Source of the DNA: Variovorax sp.
GTDB lineage: Bacteria > Pseudomonadota > Gammaproteobacteria > Burkholderiales > Burkholderiaceae_C
Reading direction: 5' to 3'
DNA length: 64,000 nt
Assembly (NCBI GenBank): GCA_017744285.1
Contig: JAGIBP010000008.1
Coordinates: 124,001 to 188,000 of the forward strand
Shown here: positions 32,492 through 40,157 of the stretch, one piece after another
How positions within the stretch are numbered: the first letter of the stretch is position 1
Layout of the letters: each line of letters opens with the position of its first letter
Made by a program: the position numbers and the translations under genes
The notes under the pieces: model-generated
The model's database searches: none
The model's input: only the letters and a program-made list of their open reading frames with translations
Told to the model about the DNA's origin: nothing

Positions 32492-33274
32492 TTAGGACGC
32501 CAGCAGGGCGAGTGCCTGTCGGTGAAGTTCCCGCGTGGCGGCGGCGACCACGCGGCCGTCGGACTCCAGGCCGAGCGGACGGCCCTCCCAGTCGGTGACG
32601 ATGCCGCCGGCGGCTTCGATGAGGCCGGTGGGGCCGAGGTAGTCGTAAGGCTGCAGCCCGGTCTCGACCACGAGGTCGATGGTGCCGCCCGCAAGCTGCG
32701 CGTAGCCGTAGCAGTCGCCGCCGAAGCGCCGCATCGCGCACTGGCGGCTCAGCCGGTCGAAGGCCTGCCAGTCGGCGGCGTTGAAGATGTCGGGCGAGGT
32801 GGTGACGATGCGCGCCTCGGCCAGCGACGTGCAGTCGCGCACGCGCACCGCCTGGCCGTTGCGCTCGGCGCCGAGGCCGGCCCGGCCGACCCAGCGCTCG
32901 CCGAGCACCGGCATGTCGACCATGCCCAGCTCGACGCGGCCGCCGCGCACCAGCGCGATCAGCGTGCCCCACAGCGGCGAGCCGGTGATGAAGCTGCGCG
33001 TGCCATCGATGGGGTCGAGCACCCAGACGCGTTCGGCATCGAGATGCTGGGACCCGTGCTCCTCGCCGAAGATGCCGTCCGCCGTCCGCTCGGCGCCGAG
33101 GATGTCGCGCATGGCCTGCTCGGCTTCGCGGTCGGCGCGGGTCACGGGGCTTTCGTCGGCCTTGGCGATGATGTCGAGCGGCGTGCGGAACAGGCGCATC
33201 GAATGCGCGGCCGCCGCGTCCGCCAGGGCATGGGCGACGCGCAGGTCGTCCGCGGGCATGAAGATGGAACTCAT
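32492..33274 (-). CDS. hisN: Histidinol-phosphatase, IMPase-type
   Basis: A 260-residue inositol-monophosphatase-fold enzyme. The metal site is visible as FGEEHG, VWVLDPIDGTRSFITGSPLWGTLIAL and, near the C-terminus, PYDYLGPTGLIEAAGG. The GTRSFITG form and the YDYLGPTGLIEAAGG segment match the IMPase-type histidinol-phosphatases of actinobacteria and proteobacteria better than SuhB. Reaction: L-histidinol phosphate to L-histidinol in histidine biosynthesis. Other his genes are not in the window, so a general sugar- or inositol-phosphatase role cannot be excluded. Confidence 0.85.
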   Translation of the reverse strand: MSSIFMPADDLRVAHALADAAAAHSMRLFRTPLDIIAKADESPVTRADREAEQAMRDILGAERTADGIFGEEHGSQHLDAERVWVLDPIDGTRSFITGSPLWGTLIALVRGGRVELGMVDMPVLGERWVGRAGLGAERNGQAVRVRDCTSLAEARIVTTSPDIFNAADWQAFDRLSRQCAMRRFGGDCYGYAQLAGGTIDLVVETGLQPYDYLGPTGLIEAAGGIVTDWEGRPLGLESDGRVVAAATRELHRQALALLAS

Positions 33275-33329
33275 GGGACTCGGGCAGGGGAAAAGTCCCG
33301 ATTAGACCCGAGCCGGCAGACCCCGAAGC

Positions 33330-34229
33330 TCAGAACGGGGTATCGCCCTGGATCGTGGTGCGGTAGAGCTTGCGCCGCAGGTGGTCGGGCGTGCCGGCCG
33401 CCAGGTGCATGAGCGAGCGGTTGTCCCAGAACACCAGATCGTGCGGCGCCCAGGTGTGGCGATAGACGAACTCGGGCTTCACGCTGTGCGCGAAGAGTTC
33501 GGCCAGGAGCGCGTCGCTTTCCCCTGCCGGCAGGCCGACGATCCGGGTCGTGAAATGCTCGCTCACGAAGAGTGCCTTGCGGCCGGTTTCGGGATGGGTG
33601 CGCACCACCGGCTGGATCGCCGGCGCGACCTGGTCGATCTGCGCCTGCGAAAGCTTCGGACGCCAGGGATTCCTGGCGCGCAGTTCCTCGTACTTGGCGA
33701 GGTAGCTGTGCTCGGCCTGGAGCGGCAGGATGCGCTGCTGCAGCGCCGGGTCGAGCGCCTCCCAGGCCAGGTGCTGGTCGGCGAAGAGCGTGTCGCCGCC
33801 TTCGGCGGGCAGTTCCTGCGCGTGCAGCAGCGAGCCGAGGCTCGGCTTGTCCTTGTACGAGATGTCGGAGTGCCAGTAGACACCCGCATCGCCGAGCCCG
33901 ATCGGCTCGCCGTTCTCCTTGATGTTGGAGACGATCAGGATTTCCGGATGACCCTGCAGCTGGAACTGGTGCAGCACGTGGATCTCCAGCGGCCCGAAGC
34001 GGCGGCTGAACGCGACATGGTCCGCGGGCGACACCCGCTGATCGCGGAAGACGAGCACGTGGTGATCGAGGTGCGCGCGGTGGATGCGCGCGAAATCCGC
34101 CTCGTTGAGGGGCTTGGCGATGTCGAGGCCGAGGACTTCGGCGCCGACCGGCGCATCGAAGCGGCGGATCTCGAGGCGCTGCGGCGGCGCCTCGCGTGTG
34201 GAGGGTTCGACGGACGTGGCGGCGGTCAT
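33330..34229 (-). CDS. TauD/TfdA-family Fe(II)/2-oxoglutarate dioxygenase
   Basis: A 299-residue dioxygenase. The facial triad is H120-x-D122 in GVYWHSDISY and a distal His in DNRSLMHLAAG; the 2-oxoglutarate Arg is in RRKLYRTTIQG. GAEVLGLDIAKPL near the N-terminus is family-typical. Substrates of relatives include taurine, alkylsulfates and phenoxyacetates; here it is unknown. ATG 34229 is taken because it lies 6 nt after a good promoter (TTGGCA-17-TACAGT), implying a leaderless transcript. A CAACCAA/TTGGTTG palindrome overlaps that promoter, so it is probably repressed by an unlinked TetR-like regulator. Confidence 0.9.
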   Translation of the reverse strand: MTAATSVEPSTREAPPQRLEIRRFDAPVGAEVLGLDIAKPLNEADFARIHRAHLDHHVLVFRDQRVSPADHVAFSRRFGPLEIHVLHQFQLQGHPEILIVSNIKENGEPIGLGDAGVYWHSDISYKDKPSLGSLLHAQELPAEGGDTLFADQHLAWEALDPALQQRILPLQAEHSYLAKYEELRARNPWRPKLSQAQIDQVAPAIQPVVRTHPETGRKALFVSEHFTTRIVGLPAGESDALLAELFAHSVKPEFVYRHTWAPHDLVFWDNRSLMHLAAGTPDHLRRKLYRTTIQGDTPF

Positions 34230-34235
34230 GCGCTC

Positions 34236-34278
34236 ACTGTAGGGCGCGCCCTCGCGAATGCCAACCAAGCGTTGGTTG
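34236..34278 (-). promoter_or_regulatory. Leaderless promoter with TetR-like palindrome
   Basis: Minus strand: TTGGCA (34264-34259), 17-bp spacer, TACAGT (34241-34236), then 6 nt to the dioxygenase ATG. CAACCAA-GCG-TTGGTTG (34262-34278), a perfect 7-3-7 palindrome, overlaps the -35. The shape suits a TetR-type repressor; none is encoded nearby. Confidence 0.6.
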
Positions 34279-34313
34279 CTAGCTTATGCCGCGGCGGGCA
34301 CGCACGGCGCGCC

Positions 34314-35411
34314 TCAAAGCGTGTGGCTGCGGTCGCCCTCGGCGAAGCCGAGCGCGTCCCACGCCCCGCCGGCCGCAAAGCCCACCACCTTGAAGAGCTC
34401 GCCCATCTCGTGCTCGTGGATGAGCCGCGCCGCCATGCTGCGCTCGGCGAGCGAGGCCGCCTCCATCATCTGCACGAGACCCGCGTTGATGAGGAACCTC
34501 GCCTGGTTGCAGTAGCCGAGCACCTCGAGCCCTGCGTTCTGGCCCGCGAGCGCGACACCGGTGAAATTGACGTGCGCGGTGATGTCCTTCTCGCCCACGT
34601 CCGAGAGCGGATCGCCGTCGGCCTGGTGGCCGCGGTGGCACATCACGGTGCCCATGTGGCGCTGCGGGTGGTAGTACTCGGACTCCGGGAAGCCGTAGTC
34701 GAGGAAGAAGGCCGCGCCGCGCTGCAGCCGGTCGGCCAGCGTGGCGATGAAGGCCTCGGCCTGCGGATGGATCTCGGTGAGGTAGTCGTGCGCGCCTTCG
34801 ATGTCGACCGGCGGCCGCAGTGGCGTCGGGCGGTCGCTCCACGCGAAGCCCTCGCCTTGCGCGGCCACGCCGCGCTCGAACCACTGGCCGCGCACGCGCG
34901 CGAGCAGCTGCACCGGCATGGCATCGAGCACTTCGTTGCCCACGACGACGCCGTTCATCGATTCGGTCAGCTCCGACAGCCATTCGACTTTGGCGGCGTG
35001 CTTGTGCAGCGTCCGCTGCTGGCGTTCGCGCAGGGTGCCGGAGAGATCGACGATGCGGTAGCGCGCCACGCGATCGCCGAGCGCATCGAGCAGCTGCAGC
35101 GCCAGTGCGCCCGAGCCGGCGCCGAATTCCCAGACCTCGTCGGTGCCGGTCTTCGCGAGCGCTTCGCCGACCTGCGCGGCCAGCGCGCGGCCGAACAGCG
35201 GCGTGAGCTCGGGGGCGGTCACGAAGTCGCTGCCGGACGCGGGCATGCGGCCGAACTTGCGGCTCGCGTTCGCGTAGTAGCCCAGCCCCGGGGCGTACAA
35301 GGCCAGCGCCATGAAGCGGTCGAAGGGCAGCCAGCCCCCGTCGCGCTTCAGCGCGGCATCGATAATTCGGGCCAAGGGGGTGGCGCGCGGGGCGCCCTGC
35401 TCCAGGTTCAT
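34314..35411 (-). CDS. SAM-dependent methyltransferase, MidA/NDUFAF7 family
   Basis: A 365-residue class I methyltransferase of the DUF185/MidA group. N-terminal FDRFMALALYAPGLGYYA is the family signature; SDFVTAPELTPLFGRALA follows. VWEFGAGSGALALQLL is SAM motif I, and GNEVLDAMPV and FFLDYGFPESEYYHPQR are typical. The eukaryotic homologue methylates an arginine of a complex I subunit; bacterial targets are not established. In related genomes it lies near folB and ttcA, as here. A TAAAAT -10 lies about 26 nt upstream of the ATG. Confidence 0.9.
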   Translation of the reverse strand: MNLEQGAPRATPLARIIDAALKRDGGWLPFDRFMALALYAPGLGYYANASRKFGRMPASGSDFVTAPELTPLFGRALAAQVGEALAKTGTDEVWEFGAGSGALALQLLDALGDRVARYRIVDLSGTLRERQQRTLHKHAAKVEWLSELTESMNGVVVGNEVLDAMPVQLLARVRGQWFERGVAAQGEGFAWSDRPTPLRPPVDIEGAHDYLTEIHPQAEAFIATLADRLQRGAAFFLDYGFPESEYYHPQRHMGTVMCHRGHQADGDPLSDVGEKDITAHVNFTGVALAGQNAGLEVLGYCNQARFLINAGLVQMMEAASLAERSMAARLIHEHEMGELFKVVGFAAGGAWDALGFAEGDRSHTL

Positions 35412-35501
35412 GCGGGGAAATCCATCAGGAGGGCGTGATTTTAATGCGCGCCACCGCTTCAGTCGCCCGGCACCGGGATTTCGAAATAGCCATCAAACAA
35501 A

Positions 35502-36215
35502 ATGGATCTTCTCCAGATCATCAAGCTGGTCACCATTCCCAAATGGGTCAAGGTTTTTTCCCTCGGGCTCATTGCCGTTCTCATGGGATTGGCCATTTAC
35601 GCGATTTTCGGCGGAAAGCATCTGGCGGAGGGCTCGATCGTCCAGGGAGGAATGGGATTGCTGGGCATTCTTCTGCCCTCGTCCATTGCCATTCTTTTTC
35701 TTTCCTTTTACGAATCCGGCGTGAGTCCGCTTAAGAAGGCCACCGAGAAGGTGCTGGTCCAGCTGCTGCCGGACGTGCTGAGCCATGTGCAGCCGCGCAC
35801 TGGAAGCAAGGAGCCCGTGCGCGTGACCTCGACCTTTCCGCCGGAGCACACCTGCCGCTACAAGATCGAATTCGCAGGCGGTGCGCTGCTGCATCTGGAA
35901 GTGGAACTGAACGTCAAGAAGGTCGCTCTGATCCTTTATTTGAAGCAGTTGAGCATGGCCCAGATCGAAAAGGCAATTCCGCACACGCTGGCCGGCGCGG
36001 CCAAGGAAGGGTATCAAATCAATACCGTTCCCATCGTCAAGGAATGGGACGGAATTCCCCACCACTGCCTCGTGATGTACAAGACGCTGCCGCCGGATTT
36101 TCTCTGGAACTCCGCAGAAAAGCTGTATTTCTCGCAAGACCTGCAAGTCGCGGTCAATTCATTGGTCTGGGAAGCGGGCGACCTGCTGCTGCGGAAAGAA
36201 GGCCATGACCAATGA
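35502..36215 (+). CDS. Unknown membrane-anchored protein, lower GC
   Basis: A 237-residue protein I do not recognise. Two N-terminal hydrophobic segments (FSLGLIAVLMGLAIYAIF and GLLGILLPSSIAILFLSFY, residues ~20-75) precede a ~160-residue soluble domain (KIEFAGGALLHLEVELNVKKVALILYL...WDGIPHHCLVMYKTLPPDFLW). GC content and wobble use are clearly lower than in neighbours, hinting at recent acquisition. It overlaps the following FAD oxidoreductase gene by 11 bp, so the two are probably made together. The pair sits between midA and folB, where many relatives have a short-chain dehydrogenase gene instead. Confidence 0.75.
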   Translation: MDLLQIIKLVTIPKWVKVFSLGLIAVLMGLAIYAIFGGKHLAEGSIVQGGMGLLGILLPSSIAILFLSFYESGVSPLKKATEKVLVQLLPDVLSHVQPRTGSKEPVRVTSTFPPEHTCRYKIEFAGGALLHLEVELNVKKVALILYLKQLSMAQIEKAIPHTLAGAAKEGYQINTVPIVKEWDGIPHHCLVMYKTLPPDFLWNSAEKLYFSQDLQVAVNSLVWEAGDLLLRKEGHDQ

Positions 36216-37155
36216 AGTCGTGATCCTCGGCGGCGGCCCCGCGGGCCTGTCGTGCGCACTGTGGCTCCACAACTCGGGCTATTCCCCGCGGGTGCTGGAG
36301 CAGGCGCCCGCGTGCGGCGGCCTGCTGCGATTCAACCATCACGAGAACGACTGGCTGCTCGGTTTTCCGAACGCGACGGGCCTGTCCATCCGGGAACGCT
36401 TCATCGAGCACGTGGGGCGGCACGATTTCCCCGTCGTCACCTCCGCCGCGTTGAGCGGCCTGCGGGCGACCGGCAGCGGTTTCGGCGTGGCCTATTCCGC
36501 AGGCGGCGAGGCCCGCGAAGCGCTGGCGGACTTCCTGGTCATCGCCAGCGGCACCCGCCCACGCGCACCCGCCGAGCTCGAAAGCCTCGCATCGCAGTAC
36601 CCGCAACGATGCCTGATCGGCGCGGGCCAGCTTCGCATCGACGAGGTGCCGCCCGGCCGGCGCGTCGCGATGCTGGGCGGCGGCGACAACGCCTTCGAGA
36701 ATGCCTGGCTGCTCGCCCGCCGCGGCGTGTGGGTCGACATCTACTACCGCGGCGAGGCCCGCGCGCAGCGCGACTGGCAAAATCGCTGCGCCGCGATGCC
36801 CGGGCGCATCGGCCTGCACCCCCACACCGCGACCGACGGTTTTGCGAAAGCGGCGCAGGGTCTCGAGTTCCGGGCGAACGGCGAGCTCCGGCAGGCCGAT
36901 ATCGTCGTCGTGATGTACGGCTACGGGCCCAATACCGACGCGCTGCTGCAGCTCGCCCCGTGGCTCGGCGACGTGGTCGACGCGCACGGGTTCGTCCAGG
37001 TGAACGAATACCAGCGCACCGCCCTGCCGCGCCTCTATGCGATCGGCGACGTGACGAACCGCCCCCTGCCGACCCTGCCGTCCGCCATCGGGCAGGGCAG
37101 CGTGGCGGCCAAGGCCATCGTGCTGGAATCCGAAGGCAGGCCGCCCGCCCCATGA
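36205..37155 (+). CDS. FAD/NAD(P)-dependent oxidoreductase, TrxR-like without CxxC
   Basis: A 316-residue two-dinucleotide-domain flavoprotein. GGGPAGLSCAL is the FAD Rossmann motif at the N-terminus, MLGGGDNAFENAW the NAD(P) motif (~160-175), and YAIGDVTNRPLPTLPSAIGQGSVAA the C-terminal FAD-binding GD motif. Fold and length match thioredoxin/ferredoxin reductases, but the redox-active CxxC is absent, so electrons go to another acceptor, as in ferredoxin-NADP reductase or NDH-type relatives. It overlaps the unknown membrane protein gene; that protein may be its partner. Its TGA overlaps a 15-codon mini-ORF that bridges to folB. Confidence 0.85.
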   Translation: MTNEVVILGGGPAGLSCALWLHNSGYSPRVLEQAPACGGLLRFNHHENDWLLGFPNATGLSIRERFIEHVGRHDFPVVTSAALSGLRATGSGFGVAYSAGGEAREALADFLVIASGTRPRAPAELESLASQYPQRCLIGAGQLRIDEVPPGRRVAMLGGGDNAFENAWLLARRGVWVDIYYRGEARAQRDWQNRCAAMPGRIGLHPHTATDGFAKAAQGLEFRANGELRQADIVVVMYGYGPNTDALLQLAPWLGDVVDAHGFVQVNEYQRTALPRLYAIGDVTNRPLPTLPSAIGQGSVAAKAIVLESEGRPPAP

Positions 37156-37199
37156 ACGATGTTCTCCATTCCCACCCCCTGACCCGGCCGACACCATGA
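37152..37199 (+). CDS. 15-codon bridging mini-ORF
   Basis: ATG 37152 overlaps the TGA of the FAD oxidoreductase (ATGA), and its own TGA overlaps the ATG of folB (ATGA). The predicted peptide is 15 residues ([15 protein letters not shown]). Overlap at both ends suggests it relays ribosomes into folB; it may alternatively be a relic of a gene once here. No direct proof of translation. Confidence 0.35.
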   Translation: MNDVLHSHPLTRPTP

Positions 37200-37585
37200 G
37201 CTCTTCCGCCCTCGACCCCCTCCTGCTGACCTGCCGGCGCGTCTTCCTGCGCGACTACGAGGTCTGGATCAACATCGGCGTCCACGATCACGAGAAGCGC
37301 GCCGAGCAGCGCGTGATCATCAACGTCGACCTCTACGTGCCGCTGTCCGTGTCGACGCCGACCGCGGACGAGCTCGACGAAGTCCTGGACTACGACTTCA
37401 TCCGCCGTACCGTGGCCGGGCGCCTGACCCAGGGCCACATCCACTTGCAGGAAACGCTGTGCGACGACATCCTGACGCTGATGCTGGCGCACCCGAAGGT
37501 GCACGCCGCGCGCGTCTCCACCGCCAAACCCGGCGTGTATGCCGACGCCGATGCCGTCGGTGTCGAAACTTTCCGGAGCAAATGA
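37196..37585 (+). CDS. folB: Dihydroneopterin aldolase
   Basis: A 129-residue Fol[32 protein letters not shown] is the conserved N-terminus with the pterin-anchoring residues; [22 protein letters not shown] (substrate Glu) and [17 protein letters not shown] complete the fold. Reaction: 7,8-dihydroneopterin to 6-hydroxymethyl-7,8-dihydropterin and glycolaldehyde in folate synthesis, as an octamer in the cytoplasm. The start overlaps the stop of the mini-ORF; ttcA begins 1 bp after its stop. Confidence 0.93.
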   Translation: MSSSALDPLLLTCRRVFLRDYEVWINIGVHDHEKRAEQRVIINVDLYVPLSVSTPTADELDEVLDYDFIRRTVAGRLTQGHIHLQETLCDDILTLMLAHPKVHAARVSTAKPGVYADADAVGVETFRSK

Positions 37586-37586
37586 C

Positions 37587-38501
37587 ATGAGTGCCGTATG
37601 GATCGACGAGCCGCCCTCGTCCCACAACAGCAGCATGAAGATCGAGCGCGAGACCCACAAGCTCGAGAAGCGCCTGTGCCGCGAGGTGGGCCGCGCGATC
37701 TTCGACTACAACATGATCGAGGCCGGCGACAAGGTGATGGTCTGCGTCTCGGGCGGCAAGGACAGCTACGGGCTGCTGGACATCCTGCTGAAGCTGCGCG
37801 AGCGCGCGCCCATCCACTTCGACATCGTCGCGGTCAACCTCGACCAGAAGCAGCCCGGGTTCCCCGAGGACGTGCTGCCGGGCTACCTCACGGCGCTGGG
37901 CGTGCCCTTCCACATCGAGGAGCAGGACACCTACTCGATCGTCAAGCGCGTGATCCCCGAGGGCAAGACCACCTGCGGCCTGTGCAGCCGGCTGCGCCGC
38001 GGCATCCTCTACCGCGTGGCCGACGAGCTCGGCGCGACCAAGGTGGCGCTCGGCCACCACCGCGACGACATGCTGCAGACCTTCTTCCTCAACATGTTCT
38101 TCGGCGGCAAGCTCAAGTCGATGCCGCCCAAGCTGGTGAGCGACGACGGCAAGCACGTCGTGATCCGCCCGCTCGCCTACGTGGCCGAGAAGGACCTGGT
38201 GCGCTGGGCGCAGCACCGCCAGTTTCCGATCATCCCGTGCACGCTCTGCGGCAGCCAGGAGAACCTGCAGCGCAAGCAGGTCGGCGAGATGCTGCGCGAG
38301 TGGGAGCGCAAGCATCCCGGGCGCATCGAGAACATGTTCAACGCCATGCAGAACGTGGTGCCCTCGCACCTGCACGACGGGACGCTGTACGACTTCAAGG
38401 GCCTGAAGGCCACGGGCGTGGCCGACGAGGAGGGCGACAAGGCCTTCGATGCGCCCGAGTTCCCGCCGGCCCCGGCGCCGATCAGCATCGTGCAGCTCTG
38501 A
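37587..38501 (+). CDS. ttcA: tRNA 2-thiocytidine(32) synthetase
   Basis: A 304-residue TtcA. The PP-loop SGGKDS is at residues 55-60. Two CxxC pairs (CGLC and CTLC) hold the 4Fe-4S cluster; [33 protein letters not shown] and [15 protein letters not shown] are diagnostic. It thiolates C32 of certain tRNAs using ATP and a persulfide-derived sulfur. ATG 37587 is chosen just after the folB stop. Length (E. coli 311) fits. Confidence 0.96.
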   Translation: MSAVWIDEPPSSHNSSMKIERETHKLEKRLCREVGRAIFDYNMIEAGDKVMVCVSGGKDSYGLLDILLKLRERAPIHFDIVAVNLDQKQPGFPEDVLPGYLTALGVPFHIEEQDTYSIVKRVIPEGKTTCGLCSRLRRGILYRVADELGATKVALGHHRDDMLQTFFLNMFFGGKLKSMPPKLVSDDGKHVVIRPLAYVAEKDLVRWAQHRQFPIIPCTLCGSQENLQRKQVGEMLREWERKHPGRIENMFNAMQNVVPSHLHDGTLYDFKGLKATGVADEEGDKAFDAPEFPPAPAPISIVQL

Positions 38502-38503
38502 CG

Positions 38504-39136
38504 ATGAAATCGCTTCTCGCCACCCTGGTGCTCGCCGCCGGCCTCACCGGCTGCGCCACGCGCTGGGTGGTCGACAGCGACGTGCGGACCTTCTCCGACA
38601 TCACGACCGTGCCGGCCGGGGCGACCTACCGCTTCGAGCGGCTGCCGTCGCAGCAGGTCGACGAGGCCGCGCAGTTGCAGCTCGAGGCGATGGCCGCGCC
38701 GGCCCTCGAAGGCGTCGGCCTGCGCCGCGACGATGCGGCGCCGCACTACACGGCACAGATCGGCGCGCGGGTCACGGCCGAGCTCTCGCCCTGGGTCGAC
38801 CCGTGGTACGGCAGCCCCTGGTGGGGCCCTGGGCCGTGGTGGGGCCCCGGGCCGCGCGGCCCCTGGGGCTACGGCGGCGGCTGGTACGGGGCCGGCTGGT
38901 ACGGGCCGATGTTCCCGCCGGCCTCCAACCCCTGGTATGCGCGCGAGGTGAGGATCGTGCTGCGCGAGCTGCCCTCCCACCGCGTGGTCTACGAGACCCG
39001 CGCGCGCAACGACGGGCCCTACAGCGCCAGCGAAGCGGTGCTCCCGGTGATGTTCGAGGCCGCGCTGCAGGGCTTCCCGAATCCGCCGAAGGGCGAGCGG
39101 CGGGTCAACCTCGAGATCCCGACCGCGCGCCACTGA
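38504..39136 (+). CDS. DUF4136-type lipoprotein with W/G/P-rich insert
   Basis: A 210-residue lipoprotein: signal peptide MKSLLATLVLAAGLTGC with lipobox Cys17. The mature part fits DUF4136 (RTFSDITTVPAGATYRFERLP, then a C-terminal VRIVLRELPSHRVVYETRA). Between residues ~97 and 138 is a striking run rich in Trp, Gly, Pro and Tyr (repeats of PWWGPGP and GGWYGAGWYGP). It should be anchored to the outer membrane, facing the periplasm. It starts 2 bp after the ttcA stop. Function unknown; the aromatic insert could bind glycan or another surface. Confidence 0.82.
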   Translation: MKSLLATLVLAAGLTGCATRWVVDSDVRTFSDITTVPAGATYRFERLPSQQVDEAAQLQLEAMAAPALEGVGLRRDDAAPHYTAQIGARVTAELSPWVDPWYGSPWWGPGPWWGPGPRGPWGYGGGWYGAGWYGPMFPPASNPWYAREVRIVLRELPSHRVVYETRARNDGPYSASEAVLPVMFEAALQGFPNPPKGERRVNLEIPTARH

Positions 39137-39162
39137 CCGGCGGCGGCACCTGGGGTTCTCCC

Positions 39163-39168
39163 TAAAAT
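39163..39168 (+). promoter_or_regulatory. TAAAAT -10 element, 6 nt before the phosphatase start
   Basis: TAAAAT ends 6 nt before ATG 39175 and there is no Shine-Dalgarno between them, so a leaderless transcript is plausible. No convincing -35 at 16-18 bp. Confidence 0.4.
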
Positions 39169-39174
39169 CCCGGG

Positions 39175-39813
39175 ATGGAGCCCACCCGAGTCATTGCCGT
39201 GCGGCACGGCGAAACCGCCTGGAACGTCGACACCCGCATCCAGGGACAGCTCGACATCGAACTCAACGACACCGGCCTGTGGCAGGCCCGGCGCGTCGCG
39301 CGGGCGCTCGAGGACGAGACCATCGGCGCGATCTATGCCAGCGACCTGGCGCGCGCCCGGCAGACGGCCGAGGCCATCGCCGCCCCGCGCGGGCTCCCCA
39401 TCACCACCGACAGCGGCCTGCGCGAACGCGCCTTCGGCAGCTTCGAAGGCCGCACCTTCGCCGACATCGACGCCGAATCGCCCGAACAGGCCCGACTCTG
39501 GCGGACCCGCGATCCGGAGTTCGCCCCCGAGGGAGGCGAGTCCTTGCTTACTTTCCGGGCGCGGATCACGGCCACCGCGCACCGGCTCGCGGCGCGGCAT
39601 CCGGGCCAGCTGGTGGTGATGGTGGCGCACGGCGGCGTCATGGACGTCCTCTACCGCGATGCCACCGGCCAGGACCTCCAGGCGCCGCGCACGTGGCAAT
39701 TGGGCAACGCAGCCATCAACCGGCTGCTGTGGACCCCGCAGGGGTTCACCCTGATCGGCTGGGCCGACACCGCCCACCTGGGCGACGGCATTCTGGACGA
39801 AGCCACGGCCTGA
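39175..39813 (+). CDS. Histidine phosphatase family protein (phosphoglycerate-mutase-like)
   Basis: A 212-residue branch-1 histidine phosphatase. RHGETAWN holds the phospho-accepting His; IYASDLARARQTAEAI and LRERAFGSFEG (acid catalyst Glu) follow; VVMVAHGGVMDVLYR holds the second His. The length and GESLLTF segment suit GpmB/CobC-like phosphatases rather than true cofactor-dependent mutases. The substrate is unknown. A rho-independent terminator follows about 70 bp after the stop, separating it from the NRPS-PKS cluster. Confidence 0.9.
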   Translation: MEPTRVIAVRHGETAWNVDTRIQGQLDIELNDTGLWQARRVARALEDETIGAIYASDLARARQTAEAIAAPRGLPITTDSGLRERAFGSFEGRTFADIDAESPEQARLWRTRDPEFAPEGGESLLTFRARITATAHRLAARHPGQLVVMVAHGGVMDVLYRDATGQDLQAPRTWQLGNAAINRLLWTPQGFTLIGWADTAHLGDGILDEATA

Positions 39814-39880
39814 ATCCGGCCCCCTGTCGCCCAAAATTTGGGTGAAAACTACTACTTTTCTATCGTTTCCTCGTTCCATC

Positions 39881-39903
39881 CTGACGAGTGGCGTCAGCTT
39901 TTT
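39881..39903 (+). terminator. Rho-independent terminator
   Basis: CTGACG (39881-39886), loop AGTGG, CGTCAG (39892-39897), followed by CTTTTT. Perfect 6-bp stem plus T tract, about 70 bp after the histidine-phosphatase stop; it ends that transcript upstream of the biosynthetic cluster. Confidence 0.7.
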
Positions 39904-40157
39904 GTATTCATTTGTTAGAAACAGGCGCACAATCGATTCCCGGCGCCTCGGATGTCAAGACGTCAATCGAAACCAAGTGCTTCTGGTTCGGCGGCGTGAC
40001 CAAGGAGGTATGCCGCTTGACACAACTTTTGGTGAATGGTTACGGACGAGGGTCGGCGGCACCATGGAGGCGGACAATATGTTTTCTTTGTTACTAATGT
40101 TCCGCACGACACCCGGTGTTGCGTTGGTTGGTTAAACAGATGGTGGGGGCCGGCTCC
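39904..40157 (+). promoter_or_regulatory. AT-richer leader region of the NRPS-PKS operon
   Basis: The 344 bp between the phosphatase and the first synthetase gene are markedly less GC-rich than the surroundings. After the terminator they contain a perfect AAGGAGGT at 40002-40009 about 150 nt before the synthetase start, a TTGACA at 40017-40022 without a good -10, and short open frames: a TTG-started 26-codon frame from 40017 at ideal spacing from AAGGAGGT, and an ATG frame 40010-40135. The operon promoter is presumably upstream of AAGGAGGT. A leader peptide is possible but unproven. Confidence 0.45.

Noticed and set aside
40017..40045. TTGACA at 40017 as the -35 of the NRPS operon
   Set aside because: At 17-18 bp downstream only TTACGG/TACGGA is found, a poor -10, so I list it only as part of the leader region.
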